Below, one piece after another: positions 1 through 7,281 of a stretch of 64,000 nucleotides of DNA. The stretch lies in NCBI RefSeq assembly GCF_009604375.1, contig NZ_WEGH01000001.1, forward strand, positions 2,356,001 to 2,420,000, given 5' to 3'. A program made the translations under genes and the position numbers. The notes below the pieces were generated by a model. That model was given only the letters and a program-made list of their open reading frames with translations. It searched no databases and was not told the origin of the DNA. The DNA is from Actinomadura macrotermitis. GTDB taxonomy: Bacteria > Actinomycetota > Actinomycetes > Streptosporangiales > Streptosporangiaceae. Each line of letters begins with the position of its first letter. Position 1 is the stretch's first letter.

Positions 1-123
1 TCTTCTGGGCCTAGTGGCCCACCCGCAAACCACCCCGCCCCGCCCATAAGGGCGAGCATCACCGGCCCCGTTCCCCTACCCTGTAGGTGCGGTCCGCTAC
101 GCTCTTGCGTCGAACACCGCCCA

Positions 124-196
124 GCCTCCGTAGCTCAGGGGATAGAGCACCGCTCTCCTAAAGCGGGTGCCGCAGGTTCGAATCCTGCCGGGGGCA
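124..196 (+). tRNA. tRNA-Arg, anticodon CCT
   Basis: The sequence folds as a full cloverleaf: a 7-bp acceptor stem (124-130 with 189-195, one T-G pair), a GCTC/GAGC D stem, a CCGCT/AGCGG anticodon stem with loop CTCCTAA, and a GCAGG/CCTGC T stem with TTCGAAT. The anticodon CCT reads AGG (Arg). Base 196 is the discriminator A and no CCA is encoded before the repeat ends. The gene is the attachment site of the element that follows; its last 42 bases (155-196) lie inside the 43-bp att repeat, so integration leaves an intact tRNA. Confidence 0.95.
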
Positions 197-197
197 C
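155..197 (+). repeat. attL core, 43-bp direct repeat
   Basis: The 43 bases match 28018-28060 exactly; the flanking bases differ on both sides (154 T versus 28017 C; 198 C versus 28061 T). The repeat covers the tRNA from within the anticodon loop to just past the discriminator base, the usual crossover target of tRNA-directed tyrosine integrases. Directly after it, 200-213 forms a small GCCTC-GAAA-GAGGC hairpin with a GNRA tetraloop. Confidence 0.93.
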
Positions 198-225
198 CGG
201 CCTCGAAAGAGGCACTGAACAGGCA

Positions 226-255
226 GAACGGCCCCGGATCACTCCGGGGCCGTTC
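226..255 (+). terminator. Terminator brought by the element after tRNA-Arg
   Basis: Thirteen-base arms GAACGGCCCCGGA (226-238) and TCCGGGGCCGTTC (243-255) pair perfectly around the loop TCAC, followed by a weak T-containing tail. It lies just inside attL and so belongs to the element. It probably ends the tRNA transcript and also insulates the convergent integrase gene, which ends at 309. Confidence 0.8.
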
Positions 256-308
256 TCGATTTCGGGGGTCGGCGCGGGCCTGGTTGGCACATTGATGGCA
301 CAAACGGC

Positions 309-1778
309 CTACGCGCGGTTCCGACGTGGCACGAACGCCGCGATCCTGGTCGCCGCGTCCTCGGCCAGCTCCTCCGCAACGACCGCGTACACGTCGGCGG
401 TGAACGCTGACGAGGCGTGGCCGAGGATCTCGCTCACGACCTTCATGTCAACGCCGGCGGCGAGCAGCATCGTGGCCGAGCCATGCCGCAGGTCGTGCAG
501 CCGGACGGGCGGCAGCGGCGGCCCGGTCAGCGCGGCCTCGACCTCGTGCGCGGTGACGCGCGTGCGGCCGATGATCTGCTCACGCGTCCAGCCGTCCGCG
601 GCCCGCCGGCGGATGTTGCCGTACCGGCGGATCAGGCGCGTGAAGTGGTGCGAGACCCCTTCGGGCCGCAGCGGCTGCCCGTCCTCGCGGGTGAAGACCC
701 GCCCCGAGTCCGTCCACGCCTCGCCCCACATCACGCGCTCTTCGAGCTGGCGCTTGCGCCACGCCTTCAGCACGTCGGCGGTGCGCTGGTCGAAGACGAT
801 GACGCGGTCGGAGTCCTCGGACTTCACGTCGTCCAGGGTGTCGTCGGGCTGCGCCTGGCGGACGTGCAGCCGGCGCCGCTCGGTGCTGAGGTCTGGCCGA
901 TCCAGGCCAACCAGTTCACCGCGGCGCATCCCCCAGTAGGCGCCCAGGTGCCACAGCGGGTACAGCCGGTCGCCTTCGGCGAAGTCCAGAAACGCACCGC
1001 ACTGCGCGGCCGTCCAGACCATCACCTTGCCGGGGACCTTGCCGGTCTCCTCCCAGTGCTGGACGCGCTCGTCCGTCCACAGCAGCGGCTTGTCGCGGCC
1101 CTTGCGGGCGGCGCCGCCCTTGCTGCGGAAGACCCCTTCGGCGGGGTTCTCGTCCAGGATTCTGGAGACCTTCACCGCGTCGTTGAGCGCGGCGTTCAGC
1201 ACGATGTGCACGCGCTTGATGCGCGACTCGGAGATCGGCCGGTTGGAGTACCGCTCCCCCTTCAGCGTCGCCCGCGCGGCGAGCAGGCGCCGCAACATCT
1301 CGGTGGGGCGCTTCTCTTCGGCCGGCCGGTTGATCTGCCGCATGGCGGTATACAGCTCGCGGATCTGGTCCTGACCGAGCTGCCCCATGAGCTTGAGGTG
1401 GCCGAGGCCCGGCTTCAGGTACAGGTCGATGACCTCGCGGTCGGTGTTCAGCGTCGACCGCTTCAAGCCCTCGCCGGACTCGGCCTCGGCGACGCGCCAA
1501 GCGTGCCGCTTCTCCAGGTATTCACCGAAGGTGATCTTCCGGTCATACGCCTTGCCGTTCTTGCCAGCCTGCCCGACGACCTTCCCCAACTCGACCTTGC
1601 ATTCGGTCTCGGTGTCGAAGGGGCCGATGCGCGGCTGTCGCCGCTTGCCGTCCGCGCCCTTGGGCGCCTCGTAGCGGGCGTACCACTTCCCGTGGCGCCG
1701 TTTGTCCAGGTCGGGGCACTGTTTCCCGAGCAGCTTGCCGGTCTCGTCGCGGCACGAGCACGCCTTGAAGGGTTTCAT
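309..1778 (-). CDS. int: Tyrosine site-specific recombinase (integrase)
   Basis: This 489-residue protein catalyses integration into, and with an excisionase excision from, the neighbouring tRNA-Arg. Catalytic residues can be read directly: R285 in GMRRGE, H428 and R431 in LHDLRHG, H454 in LGHAS, and nucleophile Y464 in ADVY. The N-terminus has CSC and a later C-P, then an arm-binding region and a SAM-like core-binding domain near 80-215. About 40 residues between roughly 381 and 424 look like an insertion ahead of the HxxR box, with an HTH-like stretch (TREQIIGRT). It starts at ATG 1778, 14 bases after the XRE gene stop at 1793, so the two probably form one transcript. Its stop lies 112 bases from attL, the standard AICE arrangement. 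Confidence 0.95.
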   Translation of the reverse strand: MKPFKACSCRDETGKLLGKQCPDLDKRRHGKWYARYEAPKGADGKRRQPRIGPFDTETECKVELGKVVGQAGKNGKAYDRKITFGEYLEKRHAWRVAEAESGEGLKRSTLNTDREVIDLYLKPGLGHLKLMGQLGQDQIRELYTAMRQINRPAEEKRPTEMLRRLLAARATLKGERYSNRPISESRIKRVHIVLNAALNDAVKVSRILDENPAEGVFRSKGGAARKGRDKPLLWTDERVQHWEETGKVPGKVMVWTAAQCGAFLDFAEGDRLYPLWHLGAYWGMRRGELVGLDRPDLSTERRRLHVRQAQPDDTLDDVKSEDSDRVIVFDQRTADVLKAWRKRQLEERVMWGEAWTDSGRVFTREDGQPLRPEGVSHHFTRLIRRYGNIRRRAADGWTREQIIGRTRVTAHEVEAALTGPPLPPVRLHDLRHGSATMLLAAGVDMKVVSEILGHASSAFTADVYAVVAEELAEDAATRIAAFVPRRNRA

Positions 1779-1792
1779 GGAAGGTCCACTCG

Positions 1793-2437
1793 TCAGAAAG
1801 GGGGATCTTCGTTAGGAGACGCATTGGTCGGCGGAGGGAACACCGGCTTATCCGGCTCGACCAGACGCAGCAACTCATGGAGTCGCCGTGCGATCTCATT
1901 TTCCAGAGGGGCAGGGCTCCTATCGATCTTCTCGCCGTCAAACCACTCTTCCGGGCGGTACCAATCAAGCCGACTCGGGCTCCAGACGAGGTTGTACTTC
2001 TCAAGAGCCTTGTTAACCAATGCAACGAAGACCGGGTTGGGTGCAGTCGCGAGCGCACTGTGCAGCAGGTCATTCGCTTTGATCGTTGCCGCCTCCTGAT
2101 CGGAACTGCCCATCGCGTAGGGGCCAGGGTCGGGATACCAGGGGTATTCGTCTGGCGTTGGGGGATCGCCGAGGCCGACCGGCAGGAAGAAGAACGGGAT
2201 GGGCTGTTCGAAGACCTTGGCGAAGGCTGCGAGCTCATTAGCGTTGAACTCGCGTGTCCGGCCGGTCTGCCATGACCGTTCCGCCGCGCCGAGGGTGGCG
2301 CTCGTCCATCGCCGGCCGGTCACCTCGCTGAGCCGGACCGCCGTATCGTCCTGCGTCCACCCCTTCAACTTGCGGGCGCGAGCGAGGTTGTACGCAACCA
2401 CCTGGTTGACCGTCAACGGTTCGGTTGTCTCTGACAC
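1793..2437 (-). CDS. XRE-family HTH regulator, probable element repressor
   Basis: This 214-residue protein starts at GTG 2437 and lies 14 bases upstream of the integrase on the same strand. Residues about 10-75 form an XRE/Cro-type helix-turn-helix (NLARARKLKGWTQDDTAVRL, then a recognition helix region with WTSATLGAAE). The rest is acidic and proline-rich with a FFFLP segment, as in many actinobacterial plasmid and AICE regulators. It is divergent from another HTH gene at 2528, so the 90-bp gap between them is likely the control region. Control of integrase expression is inferred from co-orientation and spacing; no operator is proven. Confidence 0.8.
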   Translation of the reverse strand: MSETTEPLTVNQVVAYNLARARKLKGWTQDDTAVRLSEVTGRRWTSATLGAAERSWQTGRTREFNANELAAFAKVFEQPIPFFFLPVGLGDPPTPDEYPWYPDPGPYAMGSSDQEAATIKANDLLHSALATAPNPVFVALVNKALEKYNLVWSPSRLDWYRPEEWFDGEKIDRSPAPLENEIARRLHELLRLVEPDKPVFPPPTNASPNEDPPF

Positions 2438-2491
2438 AAGAGCAGCGTAGACCGACAGTCAACATCCATGCAAGGTAACCGAACACCCGTG

Positions 2492-2520
2492 TTGCCTGCC
2501 TGGCCACGTCCCACTAACCT
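2492..2520 (+). promoter_or_regulatory. Promoter for the 2528 HTH gene
   Basis: TTGCCT (2492-2497) and TAACCT (2515-2520) are separated by 17 bases, close to the housekeeping actinobacterial consensus. The expected start site, about 7 bases beyond the -10 box, falls on the ATG at 2528, which points to a leaderless mRNA. Confidence 0.55.
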
Positions 2521-2527
2521 TGCCTGC

Positions 2528-2767
2528 ATGATGGTGGATCTAACACCTGTGCAGGGTTCATCTCTGCTGAAGCAGGCCCGCGAGGCCAAGCAGCTGTCTC
2601 TCCGCCGGGCCGCAGCACAGGCGGGCATCGACCCTGCCCACCTCTCCCGCGTTGAGCGCGGCGAGCGTCAGCTCAGCGTGGAAGCCCTGCAGCGGCTCGC
2701 CCAGGTCGTCGGGCTTCACGAGCTCGCCGCCAACCTGCGCCCCTTCATCGGGGAGTCCAAGCCATGA
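2528..2767 (+). CDS. Small XRE-family DNA-binding protein
   Basis: This protein of about 79 residues is almost entirely one XRE helix-turn-helix (SLLKQAREAKQLSLRRAAAQAG, then DPAHLSRVERGERQLS). An in-frame ATG exists upstream at 2468, but it would precede the promoter at 2492-2520. The adjacent ATG codons at 2528 and 2531 sit where transcription should begin, so a leaderless start is preferred. Its stop overlaps the next gene as ATGA (2764-2767), indicating translational coupling with the excisionase-like gene. It is probably the rightward-transcript counterpart of the divergent 214-residue repressor. Confidence 0.75.
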   Translation: MMVDLTPVQGSSLLKQAREAKQLSLRRAAAQAGIDPAHLSRVERGERQLSVEALQRLAQVVGLHELAANLRPFIGESKP

Positions 2768-3084
2768 ACGCGAAGTGGACGCGCGAGGCGATCGAAGGTC
2801 TCGGCCCCACGACCGATGTGCAGACGGCTGCCGACGTCCTGGACTGCTCGGACTGGACGGTCTACGAACTGATCCGGCGCGGCGAGTGGACGCTCACGCG
2901 GGTGTTGCGCCTCGGCCGGAAGATCAAGATTCCCACGCATGACCTGGTGACCCTGCTCTACCCCAACACGCGGACGGCCGAGCCCCCGACAGGCCCGGCC
3001 GACACCACGAACGCCCCCAAGGACGCTCCTCATGCTCTCCAGAATGGCACGGCCGGACCGTCCCTGCTTCGCCCAGCCCGCTGA
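2764..3084 (+). CDS. xis: Excisionase-like winged-HTH protein
   Basis: This 106-residue protein has an N-terminal MerR/excisionase-type helix-turn-helix: TTDVQTAADVLDCSDWTVYELIRRGEW followed by a wing with RVLRLGRKIKIPTHDLV, the pattern of plasmid and AICE excisionases. The tail from about residue 70 is low complexity, rich in T, P and A. It is coupled to the HTH gene upstream by ATGA and lies in the integrase-proximal module. The Xis role is assigned by domain type and location; such HTH domains also occur in other regulators. Confidence 0.7.
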   Translation: MNAKWTREAIEGLGPTTDVQTAADVLDCSDWTVYELIRRGEWTLTRVLRLGRKIKIPTHDLVTLLYPNTRTAEPPTGPADTTNAPKDAPHALQNGTAGPSLLRPAR

Positions 3085-3142
3085 CCTGGCTGGCCCCGAA
3101 CTGGACGCCGTGGCCAAGCACAGGCTGCGGAGGAGCTGGTGA
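3032..3142 (+). CDS. Possible 36-residue coupled ORF
   Basis: An ATG at 3032 opens a 36-residue frame (begins MLSRMARPDRP, ends RLRRSW) that overlaps the end of the excisionase-like gene in another frame. Its stop overlaps the helicase GTG as GTGA (3139-3142). Nearly every gene boundary around it uses this overlap, so it may be a real coupling peptide. The sequence has no recognisable domain, and it could be chance in GC-rich DNA. Confidence 0.3.
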   Translation: MLSRMARPDRPCFAQPADLAGPELDAVAKHRLRRSW

Positions 3143-4668
3143 CCGACGACGGGCTCTTCAAGGAGCCGCCGCACGACCTCGCCGCCGAACGCAACACCCT
3201 CGGCGCGATGATGCTCGCCGAGAACGTCATCCCCGACGTGTACGAACACCTCGGCGACCAGAACGACGAACGGCGCACCGCGTTCTACCGGCCCGCCCAC
3301 CAGATGATCTACAGCGCCATCATGGGCGTCTTCGACCGGGGAGCGAAGCCCGACCCCACGCTGGTCGCCGACGAGCTGACCAAGCGCGGCCAGCTCGCCC
3401 GCACGGGCGGCGCCCCCTACCTGTACGGCCTGTACGAGGGCGTCCCCACCGTCACCAACGCCGGCAAGTACGCCGAGATCGTCGCTGAGGTTCACCGCGC
3501 CCGCCAGGTCGTCGAACTCGCCGAGCGCATCGACCAGGCCGCCCGCAAGGGACTAGTCGATACAGCGCGCCAGTTCGTCGCCGACTGGACCGACGCGCAG
3601 CGCGCGACCGGTAAGGCGGCGCCCGGCCAGTCGTGGCGGCCCGTCGACCTCGGCCCGATCCTGCGCGGCGACCACGAGCGCCCCGCCCCCTCGGTCGGGC
3701 TGGCGCGCTCGGACGGCCTTCGCCTGCTGTACCCCGGCAAAGAGCACACCGTCATGGGGGCGATGGAGTCGGGCAAGTCGTGGTTCAGCACCGCCAGCTG
3801 CGCCGCCGAGCTGACGGCCGGCCACCACGTGCTGTACGTCCACTTCGAGGAAGCCGACCCGACCGACACCGTCGAGCGGCTGCGCACCCTCGGCGTCCAG
3901 GACCACGTCATCGCCGAGCGGTTCCGGTTCGTCGGCCCTGACGAGCCGGTGCGCGCCGAGTTCCTCGCCGAGCTGCTCAGCCCGGCGCCGTCGCTGGTCG
4001 TGCTCGACGGCGTCAACGAGGCGATGGCCATGCACGGACAGGCGATCCGCGAAGAGGACGGCGCAGCAGCGTTCCGGCGCCTGCTGGTCAAGCCCTGCAC
4101 CGCTGTCGGTGCCGCCGTCCTGGGCGCCGACCACGTCGTCAAGGACCGTGAGAGGCAAGGGCTCGGCCCCCTCGGCAGCGTCCATAAGGGCAACGGCCTC
4201 TCGGGCTCACTGGTCCTGCTGGAGAACGCCGAACCGTTCGGGCGAGGGCAGCGTGGCCGCTCGTACGTGTTCATCACCAAAGACCGGCCCGGCTACCTGC
4301 GCGGCGCGGGCCGCGCCGACACCAAAACGCCTGGCAAGACGTTCATGGGGTCGCTGGTCGTCGATGACACCCGGACTCAGTACAGCTACCTTGACCTGGC
4401 TTTCTGGGCGCCCGCTCCTAAAGACGACCAGGATCCCGGCGAGCTCAAGAGCAAGGACGCCAAGGACGACGAGCGCGTCCTCGACGTCATTCGCGAACTC
4501 ATTGCCGCCGGCGAGACCGCCAATAAGCGGACCGTCAGAGCCAGGTCCGGCATCAGCAGCCCGCGGACAGACGCAGCACTCACCCGCCTTGGTCTGGACG
4601 GCTACATCCGCATCGAACCGGGCGCGAAGAACGCCACCAACTTCATCCCTATTCAGGAGATCTCGTGA
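3139..4668 (+). CDS. DnaB-type replicative helicase / RecA-fold ATPase
   Basis: The 509-residue protein has a DnaB N-terminal domain at about 8-150 (DLAAERNTLGAMML, with the long helical pair before RQVVELAERI). A RecA-like ATPase follows with Walker A GAMESGKS near residue 211 and Walker B LVVLDGVNE near 285. The last 75 residues resemble a winged helix. It starts at GTG 3139 after GGAGGAG. A role in replication of the excised element is inferred from the DnaB-type N-terminus and from the repeat cluster right after it. No Prim-Pol or RepSA-type initiator lies beside it, so this would be a different replication strategy from classical AICEs. A stand-alone RepA/KaiC-like ATPase is the alternative. 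Confidence 0.8.
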   Translation: MTDDGLFKEPPHDLAAERNTLGAMMLAENVIPDVYEHLGDQNDERRTAFYRPAHQMIYSAIMGVFDRGAKPDPTLVADELTKRGQLARTGGAPYLYGLYEGVPTVTNAGKYAEIVAEVHRARQVVELAERIDQAARKGLVDTARQFVADWTDAQRATGKAAPGQSWRPVDLGPILRGDHERPAPSVGLARSDGLRLLYPGKEHTVMGAMESGKSWFSTASCAAELTAGHHVLYVHFEEADPTDTVERLRTLGVQDHVIAERFRFVGPDEPVRAEFLAELLSPAPSLVVLDGVNEAMAMHGQAIREEDGAAAFRRLLVKPCTAVGAAVLGADHVVKDRERQGLGPLGSVHKGNGLSGSLVLLENAEPFGRGQRGRSYVFITKDRPGYLRGAGRADTKTPGKTFMGSLVVDDTRTQYSYLDLAFWAPAPKDDQDPGELKSKDAKDDERVLDVIRELIAAGETANKRTVRARSGISSPRTDAALTRLGLDGYIRIEPGAKNATNFIPIQEIS

Positions 4669-4805
4669 GCGAGCCGCTCTGCGTGCCTGCGTGCCCGGTT
4701 CTAAAGAACCGGGGCACACAGGCACACAGGCGCTGCGTGCCTCAGACGCACGCAGGCACACACGGGCACGCAGGCACTCAGAAGAAAATGCAGGTCAGCG
4801 CATGA
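4665..4805 (+). CDS. Small coupled ORF spanning the iteron-like repeats
   Basis: A GTG at 4665 overlaps the helicase stop (GTGA) and opens a 46-residue frame whose stop at 4803-4805 overlaps the next ATG (4802, ATGA). The peptide (starts MSEPLCVPACPV, rich in H, T, G and Q) is mainly a translation of the 12-bp DNA repeats. It may therefore exist only to carry ribosomes across the repeats, or not be made at all. No function is recognisable. Confidence 0.4.
   Translation: MSEPLCVPACPVLKNRGTQAHRRCVPQTHAGTHGHAGTQKKMQVSA
4683..4777. repeat. Iteron-like 12-bp repeats, candidate replication origin
   Basis: The unit GCACRCAGGCAC occurs directly at 4714-4725, 4748-4759 and 4766-4777 and inverted at 4683-4694 (GTGCCTGCGTGC); extra half-copies lie between. 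The stretch 4686-4722 also forms a long imperfect hairpin around TAAA with GGTTC/GAACC at the top. Directly repeated 12-mers beside a helicase gene resemble initiator-binding iterons. Function as an origin is inference. Confidence 0.5.
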
Positions 4806-5044
4806 AGCCCACCGAACGGCGTCAGCAGACCGATTCGAGAACCCGTCTCACCCCCCGCGCGAAGCGGATCTACGTCGTCCGCTGGATCGGCGCCGGCCGC
4901 GGCGACGTCAAACACCGCCACTTCACCCGCCACCACGACGCACAGCGCTACGCCGCCAAACTCCGCGGCTACGGCAAGGACCCCGCCATCTACACCGCGC
5001 CCCTCGGCGACTGGACCAAGGTCCCCATCAGGAGCACCTGGTGA
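4802..5044 (+). CDS. Hypothetical basic protein, 80 residues
   Basis: This is a basic protein with TPRAKRIYVVRWIGAGRGDVKHRHFTRHHDAQRYAAKL, which looks like a compact beta-beta-alpha fold, possibly nucleic-acid binding. It is coupled to the ORF upstream by ATGA and to the gene downstream by GTGA (5041-5044), so it belongs to the helicase operon. The family is not recognised. Small Arg/His-rich proteins of this size are common in actinobacterial phages and plasmids. Confidence 0.65.
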   Translation: MKPTERRQQTDSRTRLTPRAKRIYVVRWIGAGRGDVKHRHFTRHHDAQRYAAKLRGYGKDPAIYTAPLGDWTKVPIRSTW

Positions 5045-5247
5045 GCCTCGACGACGACCTGCGCGACGCCGTACAGCAGCGCCTCACCGAACGGCTGGAG
5101 CGGGCCGCACAACGCCGCGACAAGCGCGCCCAGCAGCTCTCCGAGCTGTCCGAGCGCCGCCAGCACGGCCTGCGCGCCCGCCACGCCGCCAAGCTCAACC
5201 GCGCCGCCGGCGCGCCACCGCAGGACACCGGCCAGGGACACGCCTGA
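5041..5247 (+). CDS. Hypothetical small helical protein, 68 residues
   Basis: It starts at GTG 5041, overlapping the previous stop. It is almost entirely one charged helix (RERLERAAQRRDKRAQQLSE-like heptads in the first 50 residues), suggesting a short coiled coil, with a flexible tail. It is the last gene of the tightly coupled helicase operon; the next gene follows after 39 bases with its own ribosome-binding site. No function can be assigned. Confidence 0.6.
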   Translation: MSLDDDLRDAVQQRLTERLERAAQRRDKRAQQLSELSERRQHGLRARHAAKLNRAAGAPPQDTGQGHA

Positions 5248-5286
5248 CCGGCGACACATCGCACCGAACACGGAAGGAAAACGATC

Positions 5287-5886
5287 ATGGACTTCGGACA
5301 GAGCCACGACGACCACGGCAACTCCCCCGCCGAGCAGGACGGCGGACAGGCCGGTGAGCGGCACGGGGACGACCAGGCCCGCAACGGCGCCGGCCGCTAC
5401 GAGCGTGACCCGGGCACCGTGGAGCGCGACGCCAAGGCGCTCGCGCTGCGGGTGCAGGCTCGTTCGTACACCGAGATCGCGGCTGAGCTCGGTTACGCGG
5501 ACCGGTCGGGCGCGCACAAGGCGGTGAGCCGGGCGTTGCAGGAGACGCTGGAGGAGCCGGCCGCCGCCGTGCGGACGCTGGAGCTGGAGCGGCTCGATGC
5601 CACGCTGGAGCGGCTGAACGGGCTGGAGGAGGCGGCGCATGCGGTTCTGGCGGCCAAGCACGTGACGGTGTCGAACGGCAAGGTCGTGCAGCTGGACGGC
5701 GAGCCGCTGCCCGACGATGGGCCGATGCTGCAGGCGCTCGACCGGCTGCTGCGGGTGGAGGAGATGCGGCTGCGGGTCGCCGAGCGGCGCGCGAAGCTGC
5801 TCGGCTTGGACGCGGAGAAGAAGGTCGCGCTCAGTGGGGGCGTGAAGTACGAGGTCGTCGGTGTCGACGTCGCCGATCTGGCCTAG
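5287..5886 (+). CDS. HTH protein resembling phage small terminase subunits
   Basis: This 199-residue protein starts at ATG 5287 after GAAGGAAAA. After a disordered acidic N-terminus (about 1-40), residues 45-85 form a helix-turn-helix (KALALRVQARSYTEIAAELG, then a second helix with GAHKAVSRAL). A long helical region and a short C-terminal segment LGLDAEKKV follow. That order (HTH, helical oligomerisation region) matches many annotated small terminase subunits of actinophages. No large terminase is present, so packaging is unlikely; it may regulate or bind a site in the element. It heads the phage-like module that leads to the tape-measure gene. Confidence 0.6.
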   Translation: MDFGQSHDDHGNSPAEQDGGQAGERHGDDQARNGAGRYERDPGTVERDAKALALRVQARSYTEIAAELGYADRSGAHKAVSRALQETLEEPAAAVRTLELERLDATLERLNGLEEAAHAVLAAKHVTVSNGKVVQLDGEPLPDDGPMLQALDRLLRVEEMRLRVAERRAKLLGLDAEKKVALSGGVKYEVVGVDVADLA

Positions 5887-6057
5887 GAGCGTGTGCGGGG
5901 CGGCTGCGGCGGGCTCGCCACGGCTGCCCTCGCCGCCCCTCTTGCCGCCGCGGGCGCGCGAGCAGGGCGGGTGTGCAGGTGGCGGGGTGGGCGTGCTCGG
6001 TCGCTCGTGTGCGCCCGCGCGCGAGGACGAACGTTCGCCGCACCCCGCCTCGCCGCA

Positions 6058-6083
6058 TGAGACAAATTCCCGGAGTTGTCTCA
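6058..6083. promoter_or_regulatory. TGAGACAA/TTGTCTCA inverted repeat
   Basis: Perfect 8-base arms (6058-6065 and 6076-6083) flank ATTCCCGGAG, 20 bases before the GTG of the next gene in a 216-bp gap with no gene. The core TGAGAC is the unit of the repeat array at 20547-20675. It could be an operator or a binding site for the same factor; as a terminator it would lack a T tract. The rest of the gap shows only a short CGAACGTTCG palindrome at 6028-6037. Confidence 0.5.
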
Positions 6084-6102
6084 TGGCTAGGGCGGGTGGG
6101 GT

Positions 6103-6576
6103 GTGAGCGCGGCTGAGGGGGCACGTCCGGGGGCGCGGTCGGCGGTGATCGAGCAGGGCGGGGTGTTCTTGCCAGGCGAGGTCTGTGCACGGCTGTGGCC
6201 GGTGCTGCGGGCCGAGCTGGCGCGCCTGCTGCAGGACGACGGCGGGCGGGTGCGGCCGGAGGTGGCCGAGGCGATGGAGGCACTGCGGGCGGCGGCGCTA
6301 GCGCATGCGTCCGCGAACGGACGTCCCGGGCGGACATGCGCGGACATTCCTTCAGGTTGGGGTCGTGATCCCGGGCTGGTGACGTCGGGTGAGCTGGCGG
6401 GCCGTCTGGGTGTGAGCGAGCGGCACGCGCGCCGTCTCGCCGCTGCTGCCGGGATCACCTCGGCGGGCCGCGGCTTGTGGCTGGCCGAGGACGTCGCCGC
6501 GCTGGTCGCGGCTCACCGGTCGGAGGCAGCCCGTGGGCGTCGAGATGGTCGCTGGCAGGACGAGGGCAGGCGGTAG
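6103..6576 (+). CDS. HTH-containing hypothetical protein, 157 residues
   Basis: It starts at GTG 6103. The C-terminal half has a helix-turn-helix (LVTSGELAGRLGVSERHARRLAAAAG) followed by a wing and a helix with WLAEDVAALV, like MerR/excisionase-type DNA-binding domains. The N-terminal half is a short helical region with LWPVLRAELARLL. It may recognise the inverted repeat 20 bases upstream; that is inference. The gene overlaps the next by 44 bases, and the next gene has its ribosome-binding site inside it. Confidence 0.6.
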   Translation: MSAAEGARPGARSAVIEQGGVFLPGEVCARLWPVLRAELARLLQDDGGRVRPEVAEAMEALRAAALAHASANGRPGRTCADIPSGWGRDPGLVTSGELAGRLGVSERHARRLAAAAGITSAGRGLWLAEDVAALVAAHRSEAARGRRDGRWQDEGRR

Positions 6577-7012
6577 CCCTCCGGTGCGCGGGGGCGCGGT
6601 CGGGGCGGGCAGCGACCCGCACGACGCCCGCCGCGCAGATGACGGTAGAGACGGTGCCCGCGGAGACGGCGAGCGGCTGGCGCGGGTGCGGGCGCTGTTG
6701 CCGCTAGGCCCTGAGCGTCCCGAGGGCGCGCCAGCGGCTGACCTGGCGGTGCTGGCGGCGGCGTTCCGGGGAGCGCTGGAGCGGGCGCGGGCGGCGTCGC
6801 CGGCCGGGCGCGAGCAGATGCTCGGCGACGCGCTGGCCTACCGGGACGAGGCGCTGCTGAGGGCGGTGCTGTCGGCGGCGCTGGAGGCCGGGCAGGACGC
6901 ACTGCTGGATGTGTGGGCGGCGCGGGAAGGGCGGACGGCGCTGCTGACCGAGGTGCGGGCGCTGCTGCTGCGCACCGGCATCGACCCGCGGACGCTGGCG
7001 GGCGCGGCGTGA
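6533..7012 (+). CDS. Hypothetical helical protein, 159 residues
   Basis: The GTG at 6533 follows GGAGG at 6-base spacing, within the end of the previous gene. The first 45 residues are disordered (G, R, D, A); the rest is alanine-rich helix, including a segment with GREQMLGDALAYRDEALLRAVL. It ends in a GTGA overlap with the following membrane-protein gene. No family is recognised. Its place in the coupled run to the tape measure suggests a structural or assembly partner. Confidence 0.6.
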   Translation: MGVEMVAGRTRAGGSPPVRGGAVGAGSDPHDARRADDGRDGARGDGERLARVRALLPLGPERPEGAPAADLAVLAAAFRGALERARAASPAGREQMLGDALAYRDEALLRAVLSAALEAGQDALLDVWAAREGRTALLTEVRALLLRTGIDPRTLAGAA

Positions 7013-7281
7013 TCGCCATGGGAGCCCAGGCCGGGCGGGTTCGGCGTCGCCGGGGTGCGGCCGGCGGGGTGCTGCGGACGGTCGGGTCGGCGTGGCCGCG
7101 GCTGTGGTCGGCGTCGCGGGCCGCGTTGCCGGCGGCGCTGACGGTGGCGGGGTTCGTACTGCTGTCGGCGGCGGCGTGGACGTTGGCGACGGCTGCGGGG
7201 CTGGCGGCGGCGGGCGCGTCGTGCCTGCTCTTGGAGTACCTGACGCACGAGGAACCGACCCACTTGGAGGACAGGGCATGA
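7009..7281 (+). CDS. Small membrane protein, 90 residues
   Basis: The GTG at 7009 overlaps the previous stop. A basic N-terminus (about 1-40) is followed by hydrophobic helices at about 42-76 (ALTVAGFVLLSAAAWTL, then GLAAAGASCLLLEYL), long enough for one hairpin or two short spans. The C-terminus is short and acidic. Its stop overlaps the next ATG (ATGA, 7278-7281). It is probably a cytoplasmic-membrane component made together with the coiled-coil protein and tape measure that follow. Confidence 0.65.
   Translation: MIAMGAQAGRVRRRRGAAGGVLRTVGSAWPRLWSASRAALPAALTVAGFVLLSAAAWTLATAAGLAAAGASCLLLEYLTHEEPTHLEDRA

Noticed and set aside
4109..5044. A 311-residue protein covering the helicase end and the 80-residue gene
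   Set aside because: Its first 230 residues are an out-of-frame reading of the helicase gene; only the part from ATG 4802 is protein-like.
6028..6037. SOS/LexA box CGAACGTTCG
   Set aside because: The actinobacterial LexA site has a spacer between CGAAC and GTTCG; here the halves are fused, so it is more likely chance.
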